Below are positions 41,117 to 49,375 of a DNA stretch of 64,000 bases, piece by piece. Each line of letters begins with the position of its first letter. Position 1 is the stretch's first letter. Under the pieces are notes generated by a model that saw nothing but the letters and a program-made list of their open reading frames with translations, searched no databases and was not told the DNA's origin. Source of the stretch: Variovorax sp. CF079 (GTDB lineage: Bacteria; Pseudomonadota; Gammaproteobacteria; Burkholderiales; Burkholderiaceae_C); assembly GCF_900101545.1 (NCBI RefSeq), contig NZ_FMZU01000014.1, positions 62,001 through 126,000 on the forward strand, written 5' to 3'. The position numbers and the translations under genes were made by a program.

Positions 41117-41293
41117 ATGGCAGATGACTTGAGCAATCGCGGCCCGCAGGACCGATCGCGCGTGAACGTCAACGAGACCCACGAGCTGCGGTACTGGACC
41201 AAGGAACTGGGAGTCACCGAGGCCCAGCTCCGGGCGGCCGTCGCCGCCGCCGGCACTTCGGCGCAGGCGGTGCGCAACTATCTCGGGAAGTAA
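41117..41293 (+). CDS. DUF3606 domain protein
   Basis: 58-residue protein matching the DUF3606 family: NRGPQDRSRVNVNETHELRYW, then TKELGVTEAQLRAAVAAAG and SAQAVRNYLGK. Such small proteins are common in Burkholderiales and rhizobia; function unknown. Good ribosome site AGGAGA 8 bp before the ATG. Confidence 0.82.
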   Translation: MADDLSNRGPQDRSRVNVNETHELRYWTKELGVTEAQLRAAVAAAGTSAQAVRNYLGK

Positions 41294-41324
41294 GAGGTGG
41301 GAAATCTGCCGCGCGGAGCGCGCC

Positions 41325-41561
41325 ATGCCAAGGAGCGTCGTGTTCGTCTATCGGGGCTATCACTTTCTCTGTACCGCGGAGAAGGAGAAGCCCGCGCAGT
41401 TTCGACCGGTGCTCATCCGCCAGCTGGGATGGCCGAGCGAAAAAACGGTTGTCCTGCTCGGCGACACCGACCTCTGTAGAACCGAAGCGGAAGCGCTGCG
41501 GCACGCGGAGCAGCAAGCCATGAAATGGGCGGACAGTCGGACGACGGCCGAGATGTCCTGA
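41325..41561 (+). CDS. Hypothetical small protein (78 residues)
   Basis: Unrecognised. Seen: MPRSVVFVYRGYHFLCTAEKEK, likely beta strands, then GWPSEKTVVLLGDTDLCRTEAEALRH with a helical C-terminus. Ribosome site GGAG 6 bp upstream. 31 bp after the DUF3606 gene, so perhaps co-transcribed. Confidence 0.55.
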   Translation: MPRSVVFVYRGYHFLCTAEKEKPAQFRPVLIRQLGWPSEKTVVLLGDTDLCRTEAEALRHAEQQAMKWADSRTTAEMS

Positions 41562-41625
41562 GGCCTTGCACCGGCCGTCCGATTGCGCAGAATTGGCAGT
41601 TCTCCGTCGTCCGAAAGGAGACCCC

Positions 41626-41862
41626 ATGCCGATGGAACTTCTTCGGCACATCGCAGACCAGAAGCTGCCCTACACGGTCTACGCACCGGCCGACATCGAC
41701 AAGCTGCGCGTGCTGCGCGCCGCCGAACTCGTCAGCGCCTTCATTCCGCCCGCCGAAACGCTGCCCTGCGGCGAGAGCCACAAGCCGGCGCAGGTGCTGG
41801 CCATCACCCCCAAGGGGAAGAAAGCGCTGCAGGACCAAGCCGAGGGCATCGTCGATCCTTAG
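41626..41862 (+). CDS. Hypothetical small protein (78 residues)
   Basis: Unrecognised. Seen: MPMELLRHIADQKLPYTVYAPADIDKLRVL, AAELVSAFIPPAETLP and QVLAITPKGKKALQ. The last motif resembles the C-terminal wing of small winged-helix proteins. Strong ribosome site AAGGAG 7 bp before ATG. Confidence 0.65.
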   Translation: MPMELLRHIADQKLPYTVYAPADIDKLRVLRAAELVSAFIPPAETLPCGESHKPAQVLAITPKGKKALQDQAEGIVDP

Positions 41863-41895
41863 CACTCGCTCGAACGCCGCATCCATCCCTATTTG

Positions 41896-41927
41896 CCTAA
41901 ATTAGGGAAGTCACTGATCAATCAGTG
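41896..41927 (+). promoter_or_regulatory. Palindromes upstream of the polyol operon
   Basis: CCTAA-A-TTAGG (41896-41906) and CACTGAT-CA-ATCAGTG (41912-41927) are perfect inverted repeats 105-137 bp before the binding-protein ATG, in an AT-richer stretch. Likely operator(s) for the polyol operon. The local AraC regulator usually binds direct repeats, so another protein may bind here. Confidence 0.5.
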
Positions 41928-42032
41928 CATCCAAGTATCGAAATCAGCTTGGCGAGTACCAATTCCGCAAGCAAGAGTCTCCAGAATCCGGGCACGGCGA
42001 TCGCCTCGTCGCCGACCACAAGGAGACATCAC

Positions 42033-43340
42033 ATGAAACGTTTTCTGAAGGCGGGCCTGGTGCTCGCGCTCGCGGGCGCCGGCCTCGCCCACGCCGCGAC
42101 CGAACTGGTCATCGCCACCGTGAACAACGGCCACATGATCGAGATGCAGAAGCTCACACCCTTCTTCGAGAAGGCCAACCCCGACATCAAGCTCAAATGG
42201 GTCACGCTGGAGGAAGGCACGCTGCGCCAGCGCGTCACGACCGACATCGCGACCAAGGGCGGCCAGTTCGACGTCATGACCATCGGCCTCTATGAAGCGC
42301 CGATCTGGTCCAAGAAGGGCTGGCTGCAGCCGATCGCGACCGACGCCGCCTACGACGCCGACGACCTCCTGCCCGCCATCCGCGACGGACTGTCGCACCA
42401 GGGCAAGCTCTACGCCGCGCCCTTCTACGGCGAGAGCTCGATGCTCATGTACCGCAAGGACCTGGCTGACAAGGTCGGATTCAAGATGCCCGAGCAGCCC
42501 ACCTGGGCGCAGGTCAAGGAACTCGCGGGCAAGATCCACGACCCGAAGGCCGGCGTCTACGGCATGTGCCTGCGCGGCAAGCCGGGCTGGGGCGACAACA
42601 TGGCCTTCCTCACGACCCTGGTCAACACCCACGGCGGCCAGTGGTTCGACATGAGCTGGAAGCCGCAGATCGACACCAAGCCGTGGAAGGACGCGATCAC
42701 CTTCTACGTCGACATCATGAAGGCCTACGGCCCGCCGGGCGCCTCGGCCAACAGCTTCAACGAGAACCTTGCGCTCTTCAACGAAGGCAAGTGCGGCATG
42801 TGGGTGGACGCGACCATCGCCGCGTCCTTCATCAGCGACCCGAAGCAGTCGAAGGTGGCCGACAAGGTGGCCTTCGCGCAGGCGCCGGTCGCGGTCACGC
42901 CCAAGGGTGCGAACTGGCTATGGTCCTGGAACCTCGCGATTCCCGCCAGTTCGACCAAGTCCGAAGCGGCGCAGACCTTCGTCAAGTGGGCGACCTCCAA
43001 GGACTACATCAAGCTGGTGGCCAAGGAACACGGCTGGGCCACCGTGCCCACGGGCACGCGCAAGTCGACCTATGCGAATCCCGAGTTCCAGAAGGTCGCC
43101 AAGTTCGCCGAGTCCGAGAAGAAGGCCATCGACACGGCCAACCTGACCGACAGCACGCTGCCCAAATCGCCCTACGCCGGCGTGCAGTACGCGGCCATCC
43201 CCGAGTTCCAGGCCATCGGCGTGGCGGTGGGCCAGCAGATGAGCGCGGCACTGTCGGGCAAGGTCACGATCGACCAGGCGCTCAAGACCTCGCAGACGGC
43301 GGCCGAACGCGAGATGAAAAAGGGCGGGTATTACAAGTAA
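42033..43340 (+). CDS. Polyol (mannitol/sorbitol type) ABC transporter binding protein
   Basis: Periplasmic receptor of family 1, 435 residues. Seen: a 21-residue signal (MKRFLKAGLVLALAGAGLAHA), then ATELVIATVNNGHMIEMQKLTPFFE and GQFDVMTIGLYEAPIWSKKGW, closely matching SmoE/MtlE-type polyol receptors. AAGGAGAC precedes the ATG at 42033. First gene of the polyol operon; followed by hairpin repeat copy C. Confidence 0.9.
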   Translation: MKRFLKAGLVLALAGAGLAHAATELVIATVNNGHMIEMQKLTPFFEKANPDIKLKWVTLEEGTLRQRVTTDIATKGGQFDVMTIGLYEAPIWSKKGWLQPIATDAAYDADDLLPAIRDGLSHQGKLYAAPFYGESSMLMYRKDLADKVGFKMPEQPTWAQVKELAGKIHDPKAGVYGMCLRGKPGWGDNMAFLTTLVNTHGGQWFDMSWKPQIDTKPWKDAITFYVDIMKAYGPPGASANSFNENLALFNEGKCGMWVDATIAASFISDPKQSKVADKVAFAQAPVAVTPKGANWLWSWNLAIPASSTKSEAAQTFVKWATSKDYIKLVAKEHGWATVPTGTRKSTYANPEFQKVAKFAESEKKAIDTANLTDSTLPKSPYAGVQYAAIPEFQAIGVAVGQQMSAALSGKVTIDQALKTSQTAAEREMKKGGYYK

Positions 43341-43341
43341 A

Positions 43342-43427
43342 CCCCCAGGCTGCGCGTACTTCGTGTCGCTTCGCCACCCCCTGCAGGGGGCACTGCCTGC
43401 GGCCCGGCAAAGCCGGTTCCGCGGCAG
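43342..43427 (+). repeat. Intergenic hairpin repeat, copy C (binding protein-permease gap)
   Basis: Core 43342-43391: CCCCCAGGCTGCGCGTAC, TTCGTGTCGCTTCGCCA, hairpin CCCCC-TGCA-GGGGG. A second hairpin follows (43393-43427): CTGCCTGCGG with CCGCGGCAG outside, CCGGC-AAA-GCCGG inside. It begins 1 bp after the receptor stop codon. In E. coli, REP hairpins at malE-malF raise receptor over permease levels; a like role is inferred. Confidence 0.8.
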
Positions 43428-43458
43428 TTCACGAAGCTAAAGACCTGGTGGCCATGAT

Positions 43459-44316
43459 ATGAATCGATTCCTCCCCCGGGCGCTGATGGCGCCGGCCGTG
43501 GTCACGCTCATTCTCTGGATGATCGTGCCGCTGGCGATGACGATCTACTTCTCGTTCGTCACCTACAACCTGATGCAGCCCGGCGATCATCCGTTCGCGG
43601 GCCTGGACAACTTCCACTACTTCGTCACCGACCCGGACTTCTGGGCCTCCGTTGCGAACACCCTGAACCTGATCGGCAGCGTGATCGTGATCACCGTCGT
43701 CTTCGGCGTGCTGCTGGCGCTGCTGGTGAACGAGCCCTTCCCGGGCCGCGGCATCGTGCGCGTGCTGCTGATCTCGCCCTTCTTCGTCATGCCGGCAGTC
43801 AATGCGCTGCTGTGGAAGCACATGATGATGAATCCCATCTACGGCGTGCTGGCCGACGTGTGGCGCGCCTTCGGCGCCGAGCCCATCGACTGGATGACCG
43901 ACGTGCCGCTGCTGTCGGTGATCATCATGGTGGCCTGGCAGTGGCTGCCTTTCGCCTGCCTGATCTTCATCACCTCGCTGCAGTCGCTCGACCGCGAGCA
44001 GATGGAAGCGGCCCGCATGGACGGGGCCGGCGCGTTCCAGCGCTTCTACTACCTCATCCTGCCCCACCTGGCGCGGCCGATGGCGGTGGTGATCATGATC
44101 GAGATGATCTTCCTGCTCTCGGTCTTCGCCGAGATCGCCATCACGACCAACGGCGGCCCCGGCAACGAAAGCACCAACCTCACCTACCTGATCTTCAAGC
44201 AGTCGCTGATGAACTTCGACGTCGGCGTGGCTTCGGCGGGTGCGCTCTTCGCGGTGGTGCTGGCCAACATCGTGGCGGCCTTCCTGATCCGCATCATCGG
44301 CAAGAGCCTCGACTGA
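43459..44316 (+). CDS. Polyol ABC transporter permease (MalF-like)
   Basis: 285-residue inner-membrane permease with about six spans. Seen: PAVVTLILWMIVPLAMTIYFSF, and the EAA loop EQMEAARMDGAGAFQRFYYLILPHL. Matches SmoF/MtlF-type proteins. 118 bp after the receptor gene (repeat C in the gap), 10 bp before the second permease. Confidence 0.92.
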   Translation: MNRFLPRALMAPAVVTLILWMIVPLAMTIYFSFVTYNLMQPGDHPFAGLDNFHYFVTDPDFWASVANTLNLIGSVIVITVVFGVLLALLVNEPFPGRGIVRVLLISPFFVMPAVNALLWKHMMMNPIYGVLADVWRAFGAEPIDWMTDVPLLSVIIMVAWQWLPFACLIFITSLQSLDREQMEAARMDGAGAFQRFYYLILPHLARPMAVVIMIEMIFLLSVFAEIAITTNGGPGNESTNLTYLIFKQSLMNFDVGVASAGALFAVVLANIVAAFLIRIIGKSLD

Positions 44317-44326
44317 GGGCCACGGC

Positions 44327-45148
44327 ATGCAACCCACTTTTCTGTTCACTTCCTTGCGCGCCGCCGGTGCGTGGGTGGTCACGCTGCTGCTGTTCTTTCC
44401 ATTGGGCTGGCTGGTGCTGACCGCATTCAAGACCGAGCTGCAGGCGATCGCCGTGCCGCCGCTCTTCGCGTTCGAGCCCACGCTCGGCAACTTCGAAGAG
44501 GTGCAGCGGCGCAGCGACTACGTGCTGTTCGCGCGCAACTCGCTGATCACCAGCCTTGGCTCCACCATCATCGGCCTCTTGATCGCCGCGCCGGCCGCCT
44601 ACTCGATGGCCTTCTTCCGCACCAAGCGCACGCGCGACATCCTGATGTGGATGCTGTCGACCAAGATGATGCCGGCCGTGGGCGCGCTGGTGCCGATCTA
44701 CGTGATCGCACAGACCGCCGGCCTGCTGGACTCGCTGACGGCACTCACGATCGTCTTCACGCTGTCCAACCTGCCGATCATGGTCTGGATGCTCTACAGC
44801 AGCTACAAGGACATCCCGCACGAGATCCTCGAGGCCGCACGCATGGACGGCGCCAATCTCTGGACCGAGTTCCGCCACGTGGTGCTGCCGCTCTCGGTCG
44901 GCGGCCTCGCCTCCACCGGACTGCTGTGCCTGGTGCTGAGCTGGAACGAAGCCTTCTGGGCGCTCAACCTCAGTTCCGCCAAGGCCGGCACGCTCGCCGT
45001 CCTCATCGCCTCCTATTCGAGCCCCGAAGGACTCTTCTGGGCCAAGCTCTCGGCCGCTTCGCTGATGGCCATCGCGCCGATCGTGGTCTTCGGCTGGTTC
45101 TGCCAAAAGCAACTGGTGCAGGGCCTGACCTTCGGCGCCGTCAAGTAA
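44327..45148 (+). CDS. Polyol ABC transporter permease (MalG-like)
   Basis: 273-residue partner permease. Seen: FPLGWLVLTAFKTELQAIAVPP, KMMPAVGALVPIYVIAQTAGLLDS and the EAA loop EILEAARMDGANLWTEFRHVVLPL. SmoG/MtlG type. 16 bp before the ATPase gene. Confidence 0.92.
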   Translation: MQPTFLFTSLRAAGAWVVTLLLFFPLGWLVLTAFKTELQAIAVPPLFAFEPTLGNFEEVQRRSDYVLFARNSLITSLGSTIIGLLIAAPAAYSMAFFRTKRTRDILMWMLSTKMMPAVGALVPIYVIAQTAGLLDSLTALTIVFTLSNLPIMVWMLYSSYKDIPHEILEAARMDGANLWTEFRHVVLPLSVGGLASTGLLCLVLSWNEAFWALNLSSAKAGTLAVLIASYSSPEGLFWAKLSAASLMAIAPIVVFGWFCQKQLVQGLTFGAVK

Positions 45149-45164
45149 GGAACGGAGACATTCC

Positions 45165-46196
45165 ATGGCATACCTCCAACTCGACAGCATTCAGAAAAGC
45201 TTCGGCGACGCCCACATCATCAAGGGCGTAAACCTGGAAATCGACAAGGGCGAGTTCATCGTCTTCGTCGGTCCCTCCGGCTGCGGCAAGTCGACGCTGC
45301 TGCGGCTGATCGCCGGACTCGAACCCATCACCAGCGGCCAGCTCATGCTCGACGGCAAGGACATCACGCACATCCCCTCGGGCAAGCGCGACCTGGCGAT
45401 GGTGTTCCAAAGCTACGCTCTCTATCCGCACATGAGCGTGTACGACAACATGTCCTTCGCGCTCAAGCTCGCGAACGTGGCCAAGGACACGATCAAGACC
45501 AAGGTCGACCACGCGGCCAAGACGCTCAACCTCACGCAGTACCTCACGCGCACGCCGAAGGAGCTCTCCGGCGGCCAGCGGCAGCGGGTGGCAATCGGGC
45601 GCGCCATCGTGCGGGCGCCCAAGGTGTTCCTGTTCGACGAACCGCTCTCCAACCTCGATGCGGCACTGCGCGGCAACACGCGCGTCGAGATCCACAAGCT
45701 GCATCGCGCGCTGGGCGCCACCAGCATCTACGTCACGCACGACCAGGTCGAGGCCATGACGCTGGCGGACCGCGTGGTGGTGCTGCGCGACGGCCTGATC
45801 GAGCAGGTCGGCACGCCGATGGAGCTCTACGACCGCCCGGCCAACCAGTTCGTGGCGCAGTTCATCGGCATGCCTTCGATGAACATGGTGGATGCGCGCG
45901 CGATCCCGAGCTTCTCGGCGCAGACGGGCGGGCGGCTGCCGAGCGACGGCTTCCTCGGCGTGCGGCCCGAGGGCCTGCGCGTGCACCGCGACCACGGCGC
46001 CGGCGCGCCGGGCAAGGTCGAGCTGATCGAGGCCCTCGGCGCCGACACCCTGATCCACGTCGAAGTCGGCGGCGTGCCGCTGGTCGCACGGCAGAACGAG
46101 CGCACGGAGCTGCAGGCCGGCGACGTGGTGAGCGTCGAGCTCGATCCCTCGGTGCTGCATTTCTTCAACCGTGAAGGCCGCAAGGTTGCCGCCTGA
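45165..46196 (+). CDS. Polyol ABC transporter ATPase (SmoK/UgpC type)
   Basis: 343-residue ATPase. Seen: Walker A GPSGCGKST, Q-loop FQSYALYPHMSVYDN, signature LSGGQRQRVAIGRAI, Walker B FLFDEPLSNLDAALR, and a C-terminal TOBE/MOI region (LGVRPEGLRVH onwards). It is of the MalK family used by sugar importers. 13 bp before the dehydrogenase gene. Confidence 0.93.
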   Translation: MAYLQLDSIQKSFGDAHIIKGVNLEIDKGEFIVFVGPSGCGKSTLLRLIAGLEPITSGQLMLDGKDITHIPSGKRDLAMVFQSYALYPHMSVYDNMSFALKLANVAKDTIKTKVDHAAKTLNLTQYLTRTPKELSGGQRQRVAIGRAIVRAPKVFLFDEPLSNLDAALRGNTRVEIHKLHRALGATSIYVTHDQVEAMTLADRVVVLRDGLIEQVGTPMELYDRPANQFVAQFIGMPSMNMVDARAIPSFSAQTGGRLPSDGFLGVRPEGLRVHRDHGAGAPGKVELIEALGADTLIHVEVGGVPLVARQNERTELQAGDVVSVELDPSVLHFFNREGRKVAA

Positions 46197-46209
46197 GTTC
46201 CATCACGCC

Positions 46210-47628
46210 ATGCCATCTTCCACTCCATCCGAATTCGTGGTGCTTCACCTCGGGCTCGGCTCCTTCCATCGTGCACACCAGGCGGTCTACCTGCAGCAGC
46301 TGATCGAGGCCGGCGACACGCGCTGGTCCATCGCCGGTGCCAACCTGCGGCCCGACATGGCCGAGGTGCTCGCCGCCCTGCGCGCGCAGGGCGGTTGCTA
46401 CACGCTGGAGACCGTGTCGCCCGCGGGCGAATACCGCTACCAGCGCATCGAATCGATTCGCGAGGTGCTGGACCACGACCCAGCGCTCGACACAGTGATC
46501 GCGCGCGGCGCCGATGCGCGCACGCGCGTGATCTCCTTCACCGTGACCGAAGCGGGCTACTACCTCGATCCGCAGGACCGGCTCGATTTCACGTCCACCG
46601 AACTCGCCGAGGACCTCGCACGCGCGAAGCGCGGCGAAGCCGGCAGCACGATCTACGGCGCGGTCTGCGCGATCCTGCGTGCGCGCCGCGCGGCCGGCGC
46701 AGGGCCGGTGACGCTGCTCAACTGCGACAACCTGCGCCACAACGGCGAGCGCTTTCGCAAGGGGCTGCTGGAATTCATCGAGCAGGCCGGCGAACAGGAT
46801 CTGCTCGGCTGGGTGCGCGCGCACACGACCTGCCCCAACGCGATGGTCGACCGCATCACGCCGCGGCCGCCGCCCGAGCTGCGCGAACGCGTGCGGGCCG
46901 CGACCGGCTGGAACGATGCCGCACCTGTCATGGGCGAGAGCTTCATCCAGTGGGTGATCGAGGACGACTTCGCGAACGGGCGGCCCGATTGGGCGCGCGT
47001 CGGCGTGCAGCTGGTCGATTCGGTGCTGCCCTACGAAGAGGCCAAGATCCGGATCCTCAATGCAAGCCACAGCTGTATCGCCTGGGCCGGAACGCTGGTC
47101 GGGCTGGAGTTCATCCACCAAGGCACGCAAGACCCGCTGATCCGGCAGATGGCCTACGACTACGTGACGGACGACGTCATCCCCTGCCTGAACGCACCTG
47201 GACACGCCAGCCCGGTCGACCTGCCGGCCTACCGCGACCTGGTGCTCGAGCGCTTCGGCAACCCGGCCATCCGCGACACCAACCGGCGCGTGGCGATGGA
47301 CGGCTTCTCGAAGATCCCGGGCTTCATCGCGCCGACCGTGCGCGAACGCCTGGCGCAGGGCGAGCGCATCGCCAGCGTGGCGATGCTGCCGGCCCTGTTC
47401 CTGGCTTTCCTGCGGCGCTGGCATCAGGGCACCCTGCCCTACACGTACCAGGACCAGGGCATGGACGAGGCCACTGCGCGCGCGATCTGCGACGCGGTCG
47501 ATCCGGTTGCAGCGCTCTGTGCCGATGCCGGCCTCTGGGGCGATATCGCGGGCGACACGCGCCTCACGCAGGCCGTGCGCGAAGCCGGCGCGCGCGTTCG
47601 AACACTCGTCGAAGGAGTAAGACCATGA
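46210..47628 (+). CDS. Mannitol/D-arabinitol dehydrogenase (long-chain polyol family)
   Basis: NAD-dependent oxidation of a sugar alcohol to a ketose. 472 residues from ATG 46210; the frame opens earlier inside the ATPase gene. Seen: HLGLGSFHRAHQAVYLQQL at the N-terminus, SFTVTEAGYYLD, NCDNLRHNGE, and the catalytic KIRILNASHSCIAWAG. The xylulokinase downstream favours D-arabinitol to D-xylulose, while mannitol to fructose is also possible. Its stop overlaps the SDR start. Confidence 0.88.
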   Translation: MPSSTPSEFVVLHLGLGSFHRAHQAVYLQQLIEAGDTRWSIAGANLRPDMAEVLAALRAQGGCYTLETVSPAGEYRYQRIESIREVLDHDPALDTVIARGADARTRVISFTVTEAGYYLDPQDRLDFTSTELAEDLARAKRGEAGSTIYGAVCAILRARRAAGAGPVTLLNCDNLRHNGERFRKGLLEFIEQAGEQDLLGWVRAHTTCPNAMVDRITPRPPPELRERVRAATGWNDAAPVMGESFIQWVIEDDFANGRPDWARVGVQLVDSVLPYEEAKIRILNASHSCIAWAGTLVGLEFIHQGTQDPLIRQMAYDYVTDDVIPCLNAPGHASPVDLPAYRDLVLERFGNPAIRDTNRRVAMDGFSKIPGFIAPTVRERLAQGERIASVAMLPALFLAFLRRWHQGTLPYTYQDQGMDEATARAICDAVDPVAALCADAGLWGDIAGDTRLTQAVREAGARVRTLVEGVRP

Positions 47629-48413
47629 CGGACCGCCTCGCACAGCGCCACGTGCTGGTGACCGGCGCCGGCGGCGGCATCGGCCTGGCGATCGCCGAGG
47701 CCTGCCTGGCCGAGGGTGCACGCTGCACGCTGGTCGACCGCTCGCCCGCGCCTTCCGACGGCGTGGCGCTGCTCCAGCGGACCCATTCGACGCGCGTGGT
47801 CTACCTGCCGGCGGACGTGACCGACACGAACGCGGTCGCGCACCTGCTCGATGCGGCGCAAGCCGCAAACGGGCCGGTCCACACCCTGGTCAACAACGCC
47901 GCCGTCTTCGACATGGCGCCGCTGCTGGAGAGCGACGAGGCCTCCTTCGACCACCTGTTCGCAGTCAACGTGAAGGGCATGTTCTTCGTGATGCAGCGCG
48001 TGCTGCAGCACATGGTCGATGCCGGCACGGCCGGTGCCTCCGTCATCAACATGGCCTCGCAGGCCGGCCGCCGCGGCGAAGCGCTGGTCTCGCACTACTG
48101 CGCGACCAAGGCCGCCGTCATCAGCTACACGCAGAGCGCAGCGCTCGCGATGGCGCCGCACGGCATCCGCGTCAATGCCATCGCACCCGGCGTGGTGGAC
48201 ACGCCGATGTGGGGCCATGTCGATGCGCTGTTCGCGAAGTACGAGGGGCGCCAGCCCGGCGAGAAGAAGCGCCAGGTCGGCCTCGAGGTGCCACTCGGCC
48301 GCATGGGCACGCCGGACGACATTGCCGGCGCCGCCGTGTTCCTGGCCAGCGACGAGGCGCGGTACATCACCGCGCAGACGCTCAATGTCGACGGTGGTAA
48401 TGTCATGAGCTGA
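47625..48413 (+). CDS. Short-chain dehydrogenase, sorbitol/L-iditol dehydrogenase type
   Basis: 262-residue classical SDR. Seen: TGAGGGIGLAIAEACL, NNAAVFDMAPL, catalytic Ser in NMASQAGRRGEALVSHY with Tyr and Lys in YCATKAA, and the C-terminal NVDGGNVMS. Similar to SmoS. It likely oxidises sorbitol or galactitol taken up by the same importer. ATGA overlap with the gene before. Confidence 0.88.
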   Translation: MTDRLAQRHVLVTGAGGGIGLAIAEACLAEGARCTLVDRSPAPSDGVALLQRTHSTRVVYLPADVTDTNAVAHLLDAAQAANGPVHTLVNNAAVFDMAPLLESDEASFDHLFAVNVKGMFFVMQRVLQHMVDAGTAGASVINMASQAGRRGEALVSHYCATKAAVISYTQSAALAMAPHGIRVNAIAPGVVDTPMWGHVDALFAKYEGRQPGEKKRQVGLEVPLGRMGTPDDIAGAAVFLASDEARYITAQTLNVDGGNVMS

Positions 48414-48426
48414 CGAGGACACGGCC

Positions 48427-49365
48427 ATGACATCGGTGCGCCACCGCCACCTCCCCCGCCACCGGGAGCCCGAGCTCGAGCGCGACATCACGCGCTCGCC
48501 CTCGCTCGGCTACGAGGCGCCCGAAGAAACCGGCCTGGTGCGCTGCCTGGCGCACGGCTTTCCGAGCCCGCTGGTGCGCTGGCACTTCCACGAAGAATAC
48601 GAGCTACACCTGATCACCGAGACCTCGGGCAAGGCCTTCATCGGTGACTGGATCGGGCCCTTCGAGCCCGGCCACCTGGTGCTGTGCGGGCCGCGGCTGC
48701 CGCACAACTGGATTTCGCTCGATGTGCCGGCGGGCGGCGCCGCCGGGCGCGACCGCGTGATCCAGTTCCGGCATGAGCCGATCGAACGCGCAGCCGTGGA
48801 AATTCCGGAGCTGCGCGAGGTGCTTCAGCTGCTCGAACGCGCCCGCCACGGCATCGAATTCTTCGGCTTCGCGGAACGCGCTCTGGCGCACTGGGATGCC
48901 GTCAAGGCGGCGCGCGGCCTGCGCCGCTTCGCCCTCTTCTGCGACTACCTGGCCGACCTCGCCCAGTGCACCGACTACCGCCTGCTCTCCAACGTCCAGA
49001 TGCAGGGCGTGGAGGGCGATGCCGAGGTCGACCAGATCAACGTCATCGTCAACCGCATCACCGCCAACCTGGCCGAGCCGATCGTGATGGCCGACATCGC
49101 CGCCGAGCTGGGCATGAGCGAGAGCCGCTTCAGCCGCTTCTTCAAGCGCTCCACCGGCAACAGCTTCACCGATTTCGTGAACCGCGTGCGCATCAACAGC
49201 GCCTGCCACCTGCTGATGCAGACCGATCACTACGTGACCGACATCTGCTATCAGGTCGGCTTCAACAACGTCGCCAACTTCAACCGCCGCTTCCTGGAGA
49301 TCAAGGGCATGACGCCGACCGAATTCCGGCGCCAGAGCGACCATCGCTTCGGCGGCGGCGCGTGA
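48427..49365 (+). CDS. AraC-family regulator of the polyol operon
   Basis: 312 residues. Seen: N-terminal cupin part (VRWHFHEEYELHLITETSGKAF) that senses sugar, and two C-terminal helix-turn-helix motifs (MADIAAELGMSESRFSRFFK, DICYQVGFNNVANFNRRFLE). It lies inside the operon, 13 bp after the SDR and 10 bp before xylB, so it probably regulates its own transcript. Confidence 0.9.
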   Translation: MTSVRHRHLPRHREPELERDITRSPSLGYEAPEETGLVRCLAHGFPSPLVRWHFHEEYELHLITETSGKAFIGDWIGPFEPGHLVLCGPRLPHNWISLDVPAGGAAGRDRVIQFRHEPIERAAVEIPELREVLQLLERARHGIEFFGFAERALAHWDAVKAARGLRRFALFCDYLADLAQCTDYRLLSNVQMQGVEGDAEVDQINVIVNRITANLAEPIVMADIAAELGMSESRFSRFFKRSTGNSFTDFVNRVRINSACHLLMQTDHYVTDICYQVGFNNVANFNRRFLEIKGMTPTEFRRQSDHRFGGGA

Positions 49366-49375
49366 GGATCCCCTC

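Noticed and set aside
40809..41132. Open frame of 107 codons crossing the gap before the DUF3606 gene
   Set aside because: Unusual Trp/Cys/Arg-rich composition, no ribosome site, and it overlaps the DUF3606 start out of frame.
40056..42032. Integrated element at tRNA-Asn
   Set aside because: The 3' end of the tRNA is not repeated downstream in the window and there is no integrase, so an attachment site cannot be claimed.
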